In this document: positions 1-7,995 of the stretch, piece after piece
Layout of the letters: every line of letters starts with the position of its first letter
How positions within the stretch are numbered: position 1 is the first letter of the stretch
DNA from: Desulfofundulus thermosubterraneus DSM 16057
GTDB lineage: Bacteria; Bacillota; Desulfotomaculia; Desulfotomaculales; Desulfovirgulaceae
Assembly (NCBI RefSeq): GCF_900142025.1
Contig: NZ_FQZM01000038.1
Span: forward strand, 1 to 37,424
Direction of reading: 5' to 3'
Length of the DNA stretch: 37,424 nt
Position numbers and translations under genes: made by a program
Notes under the pieces: generated by a model
What the model was told of the DNA's origin: nothing
The model's input: the letters and a program-made list of their open reading frames with translations, nothing else
The model's database searches: none

Positions 1-257
1 GCCGACTCTTCGTCTTCCGGCGTTATGCGTAAAATATTTACAAGTTTACTTTTTCGCAGGCTCTGCCCATATGTAACCGCCACGCGGTGACCAAAATTAT
101 ATCGCAGAATGGTCATCAATTCATCAAAAATAAAATTCGTCGTCACAAGAGAAAGCGGGGGGTTCTCCAGGAACTGGACCGCTTCACAATGATGGGGGTC
201 GTCTGCGTAGGCGTGAGCGTAAAAAAAGCTGGTATCCACAAAAATCTGCCGCAACAT
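1..257 (-). CDS. VapC-like PIN-domain toxin, C-terminus cut by the window edge
   Basis: The reading frame is open to the left edge, so only about the first 85 residues are visible. They carry a PIN-domain signature: IFVDTS near the N-terminus (Asp8, first metal ligand), an HAYADDPHH stretch, and TNFIFDEL with the second acidic residue. PIN toxins are Mg-dependent ribonucleases, usually aimed at tRNA or rRNA. I chose ATG 257 because AGGA lies six bases upstream, inside the end of the antitoxin gene, and only one base separates it from the antitoxin stop. ATG 281 in the same frame is an alternative that would give a 23-base overlap. The adjacent ribbon-helix-helix protein supports a toxin-antitoxin pair. 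The catalytic C-terminal acidic residues lie outside the window, so activity cannot be judged. Confidence 0.75.
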   Translation of the reverse strand, partial: MLRQIFVDTSFFYAHAYADDPHHCEAVQFLENPPLSLVTTNFIFDELMTILRYNFGHRVAVTYGQSLRKSKLVNILRITPEDEES

Positions 258-258
258 A

Positions 259-492
259 TCACGTCCTGTAAAGAGCTTCATCTAAACTTTCGCTGATCAA
301 GTTTTTGAGTAATGGCTCACGGGCGATCCCTGCTACTTCGAGAAGAGGTTCCTTTGCGTTTTGTCCGCTTTTATTTGCCTTGCTGGCAATGAGTTCCCGT
401 AAAACGGCTGATATGGAGCGGCCCTGCCGGGAGGCCAGTTCACGCAGGAACTGGTACTGCCACTCTTCCACTACCACCTGCATGCGCCTCAT
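259..492 (-). CDS. VapB/CopG-like ribbon-helix-helix antitoxin
   Basis: This 77-residue protein starts with a short beta strand (MQVVVEEWQYQFL) followed by two helices containing ASRQGRSISAVLREL, the usual ribbon-helix-helix layout of small antitoxins. The remaining 35 or so residues would be the flexible toxin-binding tail. It is the first gene of a two-gene minus-strand unit with the PIN-domain protein. In this family the antitoxin neutralises the toxin and represses its own promoter together with it. The three direct repeats just upstream are the likely operator. The family assignment rests on pattern and context, not on a search. Confidence 0.7.
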   Translation of the reverse strand: MRRMQVVVEEWQYQFLRELASRQGRSISAVLRELIASKANKSGQNAKEPLLEVAGIAREPLLKNLISESLDEALYRT

Positions 493-518
493 ACAAGCAT
501 CACCTTAAGCTTATAGTT

Positions 519-559
519 ATTACACACTTAATTATTACACATTACACATCTGTTGTCAA
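519..559 (-). promoter_or_regulatory. Promoter and triple-repeat operator of the toxin-antitoxin unit
   Basis: On the minus strand a TTGACA -35 box (554-559) is followed after 16-18 bases by AT-rich -10 candidates at 531-537. The octamer TGTGTAAT occurs three times in the same direction (plus-strand positions 541-548, 534-541 and 519-526), overlapping the spacer, the -10 and the start region. Ribbon-helix-helix antitoxins bind short repeated half-sites, so I read this as the autoregulatory operator. Confidence 0.6.
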
Positions 560-573
560 GTAAAGGAATTGAC

Positions 574-586
574 GGTGCCAGGCACC
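574..586. repeat. Short palindrome near a RAYT gene
   Basis: GGTGCC-A-GGCACC is a perfect 6-bp inverted repeat with a one-base centre. A second small hairpin, CCCCTG (621-626) with CAGGGG (640-645), follows just before the transposase start. REP-associated tyrosine transposases recognise short palindromes near their genes, so these may be substrate remnants. With only one copy in the window this is weak. Confidence 0.3.
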
Positions 587-654
587 TAACTTATTAACTT
601 ATAGTTGAAGGGTTGGGGGGCCCCTGTTACAATGGGTGGCAGGGGGTGAATTTT

Positions 655-1236
655 TTGGGTAGGAGACCAAGAATCGAGTTTGAGGGCGCAATGTACCACG
701 TAATCCAGCGGGGCAACAACAGGGAGTTTATATTTATTATGCCGGAGCACAAGGAGTATCTGCTTGAGCAGTTGCGGCACACCGTTAACGTGGACGGCCT
801 GGAAATTTTCGCTTATGTAATAATGAACAATCATTTCCACCTGGCCGTCCGTACGAATAAAGAGCCCCTGAGCAAAGTAATGCACCGCTTGAATACCCGC
901 TTCAGCCGGTATTACAACCGTGAGCGGGGTCGGACCGGCCACGTTTTTGAAAGCAGGTATAAGGCCGTCCCAATTGAAAACGAGCGGTATCTTCTGGCAG
1001 TTGTCAGGTACATACACCGTAATCCTGTCCGGGCTGGTTTATGCGCGGGAGTGGCTGATTATAAATGGAGCAGCGACGCTGATTATCGCGGAGAGGGTAG
1101 TGGATTTGTACATACAAAGCAGCTGCTGGACATCCTGGATGACGATCCGGGGAGGGCTTTTAAAAAGTATGTCTGGCCGGGTACCGGCAGTTTGAGAAGC
1201 ACGTATTGGACTTCCGGTACATACTGTTTGACGTAA
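655..1236 (+). CDS. REP-associated tyrosine transposase (RAYT, Y1/HUH family), altered C-terminus
   Basis: The protein starts GRRPRIEFEGAMYHVIQRGNNRE, the typical N-terminus of this family (IS200-like Y1 transposases, formerly DUF1568). The HUH metal motif is MNNHFHLAV (His60 and His62), and the segment NTRFSRYYNRERGRTGHVFESRYKA carries the region of the catalytic tyrosine. YIHRNPVRAGL is another family hallmark. I prefer TTG 655 as the start because AGGGGGTGA (641-649) is ideally placed; an upstream ATG at 613 adds 14 residues unlike the family. After about residue 172 (LLDILDDDPGRAFKKYV) the family pattern is lost where the DNA runs into a different gene remnant. The tail of about 20 residues is therefore probably a fusion artefact. 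These enzymes nick and join single-stranded palindromic DNA. Whether it is still active is unknown. Confidence 0.75.
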   Translation: MGRRPRIEFEGAMYHVIQRGNNREFIFIMPEHKEYLLEQLRHTVNVDGLEIFAYVIMNNHFHLAVRTNKEPLSKVMHRLNTRFSRYYNRERGRTGHVFESRYKAVPIENERYLLAVVRYIHRNPVRAGLCAGVADYKWSSDADYRGEGSGFVHTKQLLDILDDDPGRAFKKYVWPGTGSLRSTYWTSGTYCLT

Positions 1237-1604
1237 ACCGTTATCAGGTAGAAGAACAATACCAGGCGGCCAATCTAGTTTCCAGCGTATTTGCGCTGGA
1301 CCAGAAGATGAGCGCGGAAGAACTGGTCAGGCGGCTACGGAAGCTGGCCGGCGTGCTGAAGAACCTGGGCCGGGACGAATTCAGGCAGTTTGCTGCCTGG
1401 CTTTCCCACGTATTCAAAGCCAGGCTGCCCGAGCCGCTACGGGAAAAGGTTGACAGGATTGTAAGCGAAGTCAATCCGTGGGAGGTGGATGTGATGATTA
1501 CGAACCTGGAAATAACCCTGCCCGGCCGGCATGCAATTTTAAGGGTTTTTTTAACGGAGGCATATTACCTGGTATTTACCTTCTCCCGTTGTTTTAAGCG
1601 GTAA
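1179..1604 (+). pseudogene. C-terminal fragment of an Rpn-family recombination-promoting nuclease/transposase
   Basis: The frame reads QFEKHVLDFRYILFDVNRY, then a helical segment (LVSSVFALDQKMSAEELVRRLRKLAGVLK) and EEFRQF-like and MITNLE motifs. This matches the C-terminal half of Rpn/YhgA-like putative transposases common in these Firmicutes. No N-terminal PD-(D/E)XK nuclease part is present. The possible TTG start at 1206 lies inside the conserved region, so this is a remnant rather than a gene. Its left part overlaps the end of the RAYT frame and its right part loses similarity after about 1520. Confidence 0.6.
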
Positions 1605-1850
1605 GATTCGGTGTTCATGTTCAGGATGTAGGACTTAAAGGTGATCCGATCCACCAAGCGCCGCGGCCAGGATATTATCACCGAATATTTCCGCACTGAC
1701 AGTATAACGGTTTTGGCAGGCTTTTATCCCCAAGGCTATGCTCAGATGGGTAACCCCGGTGCCGGGATACCGCTCATCACGATGTTTTTGCGACATTGGA
1801 TGAATTCACCGGTGGCTAACTGCCAGACCAGCGCCTCCTTGATTTGACCG
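1565..1850 (-). pseudogene. istB: Broken IstB (IS21-family helper ATPase) remnant
   Basis: On the minus strand three pieces of IstB can be read in different frames. The first is KEALVWQLATGEFIQCRKNIVMSG. After a frameshift comes GTGVTHLSIALGIKACQNRYTVS, the Walker A region with the invariant Lys replaced by Val. After an internal deletion and another frameshift come EIFGDNILAAAL and VDRITFKSYILNMNTESYRLK, the C-terminus. Most of the AAA+ domain, including Walker B, is missing. No IstA transposase is present. It is a dead IS21-type copy. Confidence 0.65.
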
Positions 1851-1984
1851 CCTTCTGATTACCCAGGCTCAATAAACCAAAGACGCCGGGGTGTATAACC
1901 CCCGCTGCACTGAAAGCTTACCGCTTTACCCTCAAGCGGTGACGAGAACACGGCTGCCGGCCAGGACTTGGGGGAGATACCGGG

Positions 1985-4453
1985 ATGTCCTTAAAAACCA
2001 GGATAGTTCTCACTCTCTGTGCCGCCTTCGCCATTCTTGCCTTTGTTTTTTTCGCGGTTTCTCATGTGATCGCAAATAACATTGTAGCTGAGCTGGAAAG
2101 AGATAATCTTAAGCAGAATATTGAGCGTGCCCTGCAAGCCCTGGAGAGGGAAGTGGAGGAGTTGGATAAATATACAGAAGATTGGGCTGCATGGGATGAT
2201 ACGTATATATTTGTGAAAGAAAGAAACGAGGAATACATAAAAAAGAACCTGGTCGACAGCACCTTTGAGGTTCTTAAGATCAACTATATAGTGATTATAA
2301 ATACCGGGGGAGAAATGGTGTACGCCAGGGGATACGATCTGGAGGAGGGAGAAGATATCCCCGTACCCCGGGAAATTGTTTTTCCGGCCTGCCAGAAAGC
2401 AGGCGGTCTTAAAGGGCTGGTGGCGACGCCGGAAGGGGCGGTGCTGGTGGCCGCCAGGCCCGTTTTAAAAAGCGATGACACCGGGCCCGCCCGGGGAACC
2501 ATGATTTTCGGCCGTATCTTAAATGATAAGCATTTAAAAGAGCTCTCGGAGATTACCCGCCTGCCCCTCACCCTTCACCCGCCGGGGGCCGTGGACTTCC
2601 GCGACCTGCAGCCGGCAGGCTCTTTAGAGAACGGGGAACCCTGCTACGCCAGGATAATTTCCCCTGAGGAAAGCGCCGGCTTTACCGTCATTAAAGACCT
2701 GCAGGGGAAAACCGCCTTAATCCTCCAGGTTAATTCGGACAGGCGCGCTGCCAGGGTGTTCCAGTCCGCCAGAAAGGCCTTCAGCCTCTACCTGGCGCTG
2801 GCGGCGGTACTGTGCTGCAGCCTGGCCCTGTTTTGGTTGAACCGTGCCGTCGTATCCCGGCTGGCAAAGCTTACCGCTGCCGTAACCAGTACGGGCTACC
2901 AGTTTCCCCTTTCCTCCGGGTTCCCGGTTCTGGGGGGAAGGGATGAGCTTGCCTTTCTTTCCGCTGAAATCGGCAAAATGCTGGACAGGCTGGAGGAGTA
3001 CCGGCGGGAGATAAGCGACAAGGAAAAGAAATACAGGGCGGTGGTGGAAAATGCCGCCGAAGCCGTCGTGGTAGTCCAGGATGGTGTGGTCAAATTTGCC
3101 AACCGGGCGGCTGCGGTCCATACAGGCTACACAGCGGAAGAGATTGTTTCCAGGCATTTCCTTGATTTCATTCACCCGGAAGACAGGGAGGCGGTATGGG
3201 AACATTACAGGGAATTGCTGGAGAATAAAGGCGTCTTATACGCATATCCGTTCAGGGTAATAGCCAGGGACGGGAGTATCAAGTGGGCGGAAACAAACTC
3301 CGTGGTGGTCGAGTGGGAGGGGCAGCCCGCCATCCTGCATTTTTTGACCGATATCACCCCGCGCAGGATTCTGGAAGAAGAGCTGCAGAGGTTGATGGCA
3401 GAAAAATCCCTGATTCTCGACAGCCTTACGGAGCTGGTTGTATTTATAGACCGGGACATGCAGATCATCTGGGCCAACCGCGCGGCCGGTCAATCCGTCG
3501 GCAGGAGCCCCGGGGACCTTTTTGGAGCGAAATGCCACGAAATATGGCACGGCAGGAGCGATCCCTGCCAGGGCTGCCCAGTGGTGCAGGCTATGGAGAC
3601 CGGCCAGGTGTGCACAGGGGAGGTGGCTTCGCCGGACGGCCGCTTCTGGAGTATTACTGCCTCCCCCGTTAAGGACGAAAAGAGAAACGTCATAGGGGCC
3701 GTGGAAGCAACCCTGGATATCACCGAGCGCAGGAGCTACGAGGAACAGTTGAAATATTTGAGCCTGCACGACCCATTGACAGGCCTTTACAACCGGGCCT
3801 TTTTCCAGGAAGAGCTCAGGCGCTTATCTGTCAGCCGGGAATACCCGATAACCATCCTGGTGGCCGATCTGGACGGCCTGAAACTGGTCAACGATACCCT
3901 GGGTCACGCCAGGGGCGATGAAATGTTGAAGGCCTGCGCAGATGTTTTGAGAAATTCCCTGCGCTGTTCTGATATCCTGGCCCGCATAGGGGGCGATGAA
4001 TTCGCCGCCCTTTTACCAGGAACAGATGAAAAAACCGGGGAAGATATTGTATACCGGATACACTCCCGGATCGATGACTACAACAAAGAACACCCCGAGT
4101 TGCCCCTGCACGTGTCTACAGGCTTTGCCACGTGCCGGAGCGGGGACGAATCCCTCGAAGACACCTTCAAGAAGGCCGACGACCTCATGTACCGCCATAA
4201 GCTTGTGTACAGGGCCAGCGCGCGAAACCAGATCGTGAGCGCCCTGCTGGCAGCCCTCAAAGAAAAGGATTACCTCACCGCGGGGCACGCCGAAAGGCTG
4301 AAAGAAATGTGCCTTAAAATGGGCGAGAAACTGGGGCTTTCTCCCCGGCAGATGGCAGACCTGGCCCTTTTGGCTCAGGTCCATGACCTGGGCAAAGTTG
4401 CCGTGCCGGACAGCATCTTATTCAAGAAAGGCCCGCTTACAGAGGAAGAATAG
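1985..4453 (+). CDS. Membrane c-di-GMP enzyme, CHASE4-PAS-PAS-GGDEF with truncated HD domain
   Basis: The order of parts is: transmembrane helix (about residues 7-30); a CHASE4-like extracytoplasmic sensor with the typical YTEDWAAWDDTY; a second helix (about 262-285); a linker; two PAS domains (about 345-460 and 470-575); a GGDEF domain; and the start of an HD-GYP domain. The GGDEF core RIGGDEF is at residues 667-672, with an RxxD inhibitory site (RCSD, 659-662) just before it, so diguanylate cyclase activity is plausible. The HD pair lies near residue 800 (AQVHDLGKVAVPDS). Translation stops at TAG (4451-4453) in the middle of the HD domain, and the rest of the domain continues in the same frame. 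The start ATG 1985 has GGGGGAG upstream. The substrate of the sensor is unknown. The truncated product may keep only its cyclase activity. Confidence 0.8.
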   Translation: MSLKTRIVLTLCAAFAILAFVFFAVSHVIANNIVAELERDNLKQNIERALQALEREVEELDKYTEDWAAWDDTYIFVKERNEEYIKKNLVDSTFEVLKINYIVIINTGGEMVYARGYDLEEGEDIPVPREIVFPACQKAGGLKGLVATPEGAVLVAARPVLKSDDTGPARGTMIFGRILNDKHLKELSEITRLPLTLHPPGAVDFRDLQPAGSLENGEPCYARIISPEESAGFTVIKDLQGKTALILQVNSDRRAARVFQSARKAFSLYLALAAVLCCSLALFWLNRAVVSRLAKLTAAVTSTGYQFPLSSGFPVLGGRDELAFLSAEIGKMLDRLEEYRREISDKEKKYRAVVENAAEAVVVVQDGVVKFANRAAAVHTGYTAEEIVSRHFLDFIHPEDREAVWEHYRELLENKGVLYAYPFRVIARDGSIKWAETNSVVVEWEGQPAILHFLTDITPRRILEEELQRLMAEKSLILDSLTELVVFIDRDMQIIWANRAAGQSVGRSPGDLFGAKCHEIWHGRSDPCQGCPVVQAMETGQVCTGEVASPDGRFWSITASPVKDEKRNVIGAVEATLDITERRSYEEQLKYLSLHDPLTGLYNRAFFQEELRRLSVSREYPITILVADLDGLKLVNDTLGHARGDEMLKACADVLRNSLRCSDILARIGGDEFAALLPGTDEKTGEDIVYRIHSRIDDYNKEHPELPLHVSTGFATCRSGDESLEDTFKKADDLMYRHKLVYRASARNQIVSALLAALKEKDYLTAGHAERLKEMCLKMGEKLGLSPRQMADLALLAQVHDLGKVAVPDSILFKKGPLTEEE

Positions 4454-4774
4454 GAGGCCATGCGGCAGCACCCCGAAAAGGGCTACCGCATCGCCCTGTC
4501 CTCCCCCGACATCGCCGGGGTGGCGGATTTGATTCTCAAGCACCACGAAAGGTGGGACGGGAAGGGATACCCCCTGGGGCTGGGAGGAGAAGAGATACCG
4601 GTAGAATGCCGCATCCTGTCCATTGCCGATGCCTTTGACGCCATGACCGGCGAGCGGCCGTACATAAAGCCCAGGAGCAAAGAGGAGGCAATGGCAGAGC
4701 TTAAAAGGTGCGCGGGAAGCCAGTTCGACCCGCAGCTGGTTGATGTCTTTGTTTCCCTGTTTTCAGACGCATGA
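4454..4774 (+). pseudogene. Remainder of the HD-GYP domain after an in-frame amber codon
   Basis: Directly after the TAG the same frame continues EAMRQHPEKGYRIA and then HHERWDGKGYP, the GYP motif, ILSIADAFDAMT and the end of the domain. Intact HD-GYP proteins usually read EEWE at the break, so a single Trp TGG to TAG change explains the split. An ATG at 4460 has AGGAGG in front but only two bases of spacing, so reinitiation would be inefficient. HD-GYP domains hydrolyse c-di-GMP; the HD and GYP motifs now sit on separate reading frames. Confidence 0.8.
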
Positions 4775-4846
4775 AGGACCGGCCATAACTTTTGTTTCCC
4801 TTGTTTTGCTGTTTTGCCTGGAAGCTGCGAGGCCCGGCGGGACGTT

Positions 4847-5431
4847 TTACCTCACGCGGCCGGTGCTTTCACCGGTTAGGCCGTGCAGCCGCCGGTAAAC
4901 CAGCCGGGCCAGCACGGCGGCCAGTGCGGCCTTGAGCAGGTCAAAGCCGATGAAGGGCAGGAATCCTATCTTAATAATCTGCAGGGCGGAGAAGGTTTTG
5001 CCCATGTAGAAATTGAGTATTACGTAGAGGTAAGGCAGGCCGATGAGGTAGATCACCGCCAGGCCGGCGACCATGGCCAAAAGCAGGGGTATCACGCCCG
5101 GATCCTTTTGTTTGGGGGCCAGGGCTCCCGTAACCCAGGCGCCGCCGATAAAGCCCAGGAGGAAGCCAAAGGTGGGCTTCAGCACATAGGCCGGGCCGCC
5201 AAAGGGGGCTGTTTCGAAGACCGGCAGGCCGACCAGGCCCAGCAGTACGTAGATGAACATGCTCAAAGCCCCCAGCCGGGCGCCCAGAAGCCCACCGGCC
5301 AGCATAACCACAAAGGGCACCAGGCTAAAGGGTACATATGGCGTGATGAAGAAGCGGGACAACATGGCCGCCACGGCCGCCAGGGCGGCAAAGAGGGCGG
5401 CCAGAGCCATATCCCGGGGCGATAGTTTCAT
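4847..5431 (-). CDS. bioY: Biotin transporter S component BioY
   Basis: A 194-residue, very hydrophobic protein with about six membrane segments. It contains the BioY-typical features LARFF-like early helix, GARLGALSMFIYVLLGLVGLPVF and GGPAYVLKPTFGFLLGFI. BioY is the substrate-binding part of an energy-coupling-factor importer for biotin. It may act alone or with the shared EcfA/EcfT module, which is not in this window. I chose ATG 5431 because AAGGAGG lies nine bases upstream; an earlier ATG would add 14 residues. A BirA-type operator lies about 105-140 bases upstream, consistent with repression when biotin is plentiful. The gene for BirA follows on the same strand, 212 bases upstream. Confidence 0.93.
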   Translation of the reverse strand: MKLSPRDMALAALFAALAAVAAMLSRFFITPYVPFSLVPFVVMLAGGLLGARLGALSMFIYVLLGLVGLPVFETAPFGGPAYVLKPTFGFLLGFIGGAWVTGALAPKQKDPGVIPLLLAMVAGLAVIYLIGLPYLYVILNFYMGKTFSALQIIKIGFLPFIGFDLLKAALAAVLARLVYRRLHGLTGESTGRVR

Positions 5432-5536
5432 GGTATGATGCCTCCTTACATTATTTTGTACAATCACTTGCAAAACTGTTGAGTGCCGGGCAAATTTAAC
5501 GAGACCGGGGGCGGGGGAGGGATGCCCGGAGCGAAA

Positions 5537-5569
5537 TAGTTAACTTCAAGATGTTTGCTGGTTAACCAA
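5537..5569 (-). promoter_or_regulatory. BirA operator in front of bioY
   Basis: TAGTTAAC (5537-5544) and GTTAACCAA (5561-5569) form an inverted pair with 16 bases between. This resembles the Firmicute BirA box, two GTTAAC-type half-sites around a spacer of about 15 bases. It lies in the bioY leader, next to the gene that would need biotin-dependent control, and the BirA encoded next door has a DNA-binding domain. Confidence 0.7.
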
Positions 5570-5643
5570 AAAGTCACAACACTTCCTCTCAAGGAGCATC
5601 AAATGGAGCGTCTTTCATGACGACGATGACAGCCTCATTTGTT

Positions 5644-6618
5644 CTACCTGGCCCGCAGGCTCACCTCCCCGCTGACCACCCTTTTATATTCGCCGCCGGG
5701 CAGGCGCAGTACCAGCGAGCCGTCGGCATCCACATCCTCGGCCCACCCTTCCCAGCTTTCCTTCCAAGTGAACACCCTAACCGGCCGGTGCAGGGTAACG
5801 TTTAGCTCCTTCCAGCAGGCCAGCACCGGGGCAAACCCCTCTTTTTCCCAGAGCCTGTACCAGTATTCCAGCTCGGCCAGCAGGTTTTGCAACAAATGCA
5901 CCCGGGAAACCCGCCGCCCCCTTTCTATCTGCACCGAGGTGGCGATTTCCCGCAGCTCCAGGGGGAACTCATGGCGGTCAATATTGACGTTGATGCCCAT
6001 GCCGATGATTAAATAATTGACCCGCTCCATTTCGGCGGAGAGTTCGGTTAAAATGCCGCATATTTTTTTCTCCCCCACCAGCAGGTCGTTGGGCCACTTG
6101 ATTCCCGCCTCAACTCCCGCGGCCCGGCGCAGTGCCCGGGCCACGGCCACGGCCGCCAGCATGGTGAGGGGAGGGGCGTCCATAGGGTTTACCGCGGGGT
6201 ACAAGATCACGGAACACCAGATGCCCCGGCCGTGGGGGGAGAACCAGCCCCGGCCCATTCGTCCCCTACCCCCGGTTTGTTCCTCGGCTACCACCAGGGT
6301 GCCGTCGGGAACTCCCCGGGCGGCCAGTTCCCTGGCCGTGCGGTTGGTGGACTCCACCTGGTCGTAATGATAAACGTTGCGTCCCAGAAAGGCAGTTTGC
6401 AACCCCCGGGTTATTTCCGCGGGATAAAGACGGTCCGGGATGTTTACCAGGCGGTAGCCCGCATGGGGGACGGCTTCAATATCATAACCCGCGGCCCGTA
6501 AAGCCTGGATATGTTTCCATACCGCCGTGCGGGAAACTCCCAGGCTCTGGCAGATAGACTCCCCGGAGACAAAATCAGGGTAACCTTTTTTTAACAACTC
6601 CAGGACTCGTTCTTTCAA
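5644..6618 (-). CDS. birA: Bifunctional biotin-protein ligase and biotin repressor BirA
   Basis: The 324-residue protein has an N-terminal winged helix (about residues 1-60, with SVSRTAVWKHIQAL). The ligase domain carries GGRGRMGRGW (ATP/biotinyl-AMP loop), IKWPNDLLV and KKICGILTE. A C-terminal SH3-like domain completes the two-domain repressor type. It activates biotin with ATP and transfers it to biotin-dependent carboxylases, and in its biotinyl-AMP form represses biotin genes. The start is TTG 6618 with GAGGTG seven bases upstream. bioY lies downstream on the same strand behind its own BirA box. Confidence 0.93.
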   Translation of the reverse strand: MKERVLELLKKGYPDFVSGESICQSLGVSRTAVWKHIQALRAAGYDIEAVPHAGYRLVNIPDRLYPAEITRGLQTAFLGRNVYHYDQVESTNRTARELAARGVPDGTLVVAEEQTGGRGRMGRGWFSPHGRGIWCSVILYPAVNPMDAPPLTMLAAVAVARALRRAAGVEAGIKWPNDLLVGEKKICGILTELSAEMERVNYLIIGMGINVNIDRHEFPLELREIATSVQIERGRRVSRVHLLQNLLAELEYWYRLWEKEGFAPVLACWKELNVTLHRPVRVFTWKESWEGWAEDVDADGSLVLRLPGGEYKRVVSGEVSLRAR

Positions 6619-6718
6619 CTAAAGACACCTCAAGGCAAAAACCGGCATTTTCCTTAATTTTAAGGCCATTAATGCCCATTTGTCAACCGGTGTTGCCCTT
6701 AGTGGTTGACCACAGGTT

Positions 6719-7051
6719 TTAACTCCTTTTTTTGCGCAGGCTCTTCAGCGTCGACATGGTATCCTCCACCTGTGACACCAGCACGCCGTCCAGAAGGTCA
6801 AGAATTTGAAATACTTCGGGGTACTTTACCCGGTAATTCACCCGCAGCCCTTCTTTGCGGGAATCAACAATGTCTAGCTTTTTCAGTACCGCTAGGTGCT
6901 GGGATACGTTGGACTGCTCCATATCCAGCTCTTCGATGATTTCGCAAACGCACCGTTCCCCCTGCCGCAGGCATTCCAAAATGCTCACCCGGGTGGGGTG
7001 GGCCAGGGCTTTTAATATATCCGCCTTCATGCGGGGAATGCGTTCATTCAT
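6719..7051 (-). CDS. ArsR/SmtB-family winged-helix repressor
   Basis: The 110-residue protein has the family core KALAHPTRVSILECLRQGE, then CVCEIIEELDMEQSNVSQHLAVLKKLDIV (recognition helix) and a wing RKEGLRVNYRV. CVCEI sits at the position of the ELCVCDL metal motif of ArsR/CadC, so thiol-metal or arsenite sensing through the two Cys is possible. No resistance or efflux gene is adjacent, so the ligand is open. ATG 7051 has GGAGGT upstream. The gene is divergent from coaX across 167 bases and may be autoregulated. Confidence 0.85.
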   Translation of the reverse strand: MNERIPRMKADILKALAHPTRVSILECLRQGERCVCEIIEELDMEQSNVSQHLAVLKKLDIVDSRKEGLRVNYRVKYPEVFQILDLLDGVLVSQVEDTMSTLKSLRKKRS

Positions 7052-7165
7052 TGCCTCTACCTCCAGAAATCTTGCTTAATTGTTATCTGATAATATCATA
7101 ATTTTTGCTCCAGTGCCAGTGAAGGCCGGATCGATTCCAGGACCTCTTATACAATGTACATTTTG

Positions 7166-7194
7166 TTGCACCGCCTGTACCCCTTTGATAGAAT
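7166..7194 (+). promoter_or_regulatory. SigA-type promoter of coaX-dusB
   Basis: TTGCAC (7166-7171), 17 bases, then TAGAAT (7189-7194). The predicted start near 7201 gives a leader of about 18 bases, just enough for the AAAAGGAG ribosome site of coaX. Confidence 0.6.
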
Positions 7195-7218
7195 TACTCT
7201 GAAAAGGAGTGGGATACG

Positions 7219-7995
7219 ATGATCCTGGTATTTGACGTGGGGAATACAAATATTGTTCTGGGGGTATATAAAGGCCAGGAATTGCTGGAGCACTGGCGGC
7301 TGTCCACCAACCCCCACCGTACCGCCGATGAGTACGGTATGCTGCTCCGGGACCTTTTCCAGTATGCGGGCATTTCCCGCCGGGATGTCAAGGCCCTGGT
7401 GATATCCTCGGTGGTGCCGCCTTTGATGCTGGCCCTGGAACAAATGAGCGAGAAATATTTTGGCGTCAAACCCCTGGTGGTGGGGCCCGGAATCAAGACG
7501 GGCCTGGCCATTAAATATGAAAACCCCCGGGAGGTGGGTGCCGACCGCATTGTCAATGCGGTGGCGGGGTACGAACTTTACGGTGGGCCGTTGATCATTG
7601 TTGATTTTGGCACGGCCACCACCTTTGATGCCATATCGGCCAGGGGAGAATACCTGGGCGGTGCCATTGCTCCGGGTATCGGCATTTCCACCGAGGCCCT
7701 CTTCGCCCGGGCCGCCAAGCTGCCCCGGGTTGAGCTGGTCAGGCCGCCGGCGGTAATTGGCAAGAACACCGTCAGCAGCATGCAGGCGGGGATCATCTTT
7801 GGCTTTGTGGGTCAGGTGGATGAAATTGTGCGCCGGATGAAGGCCGAGCTGGGGGGAGACCCCACCGTGCTGGCCACCGGCGGCCTGGCCGAGCTTATTG
7901 CCCGGGAATCCCGCACCATCGACCGGGTGGATCCCCTGTTGACCCTGAAGGGCCTGCGTCTGATTTACGAACGCAATTTGTCGACGGTGAGATGA
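7219..7995 (+). CDS. coaX: Type III pantothenate kinase CoaX
   Basis: The 258-residue protein begins [16 protein letters not shown], the phosphate-binding P-loop-like motif of the ASKHA fold. It then has [11 protein letters not shown] and [13 protein letters not shown], both hallmarks of type III enzymes, and [11 protein letters not shown]. It phosphorylates pantothenate in the first step of coenzyme A synthesis, is typically insensitive to CoA feedback and needs a monovalent cation. The stop overlaps the start of dusB by four bases (ATGA), so the two are translationally coupled. Confidence 0.95.
   Translation: MILVFDVGNTNIVLGVYKGQELLEHWRLSTNPHRTADEYGMLLRDLFQYAGISRRDVKALVISSVVPPLMLALEQMSEKYFGVKPLVVGPGIKTGLAIKYENPREVGADRIVNAVAGYELYGGPLIIVDFGTATTFDAISARGEYLGGAIAPGIGISTEALFARAAKLPRVELVRPPAVIGKNTVSSMQAGIIFGFVGQVDEIVRRMKAELGGDPTVLATGGLAELIARESRTIDRVDPLLTLKGLRLIYERNLSTVR

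Noticed and set aside
1641-1847. Plus-strand frame as a small gene
   Set aside because: It is antisense to the readable IstB remnant and has no ribosome site.
4451-4453. TAG as a pyrrolysine codon
   Set aside because: The position is normally Trp, one base from TAG, and no pyl gene or typical downstream element is visible in the window.
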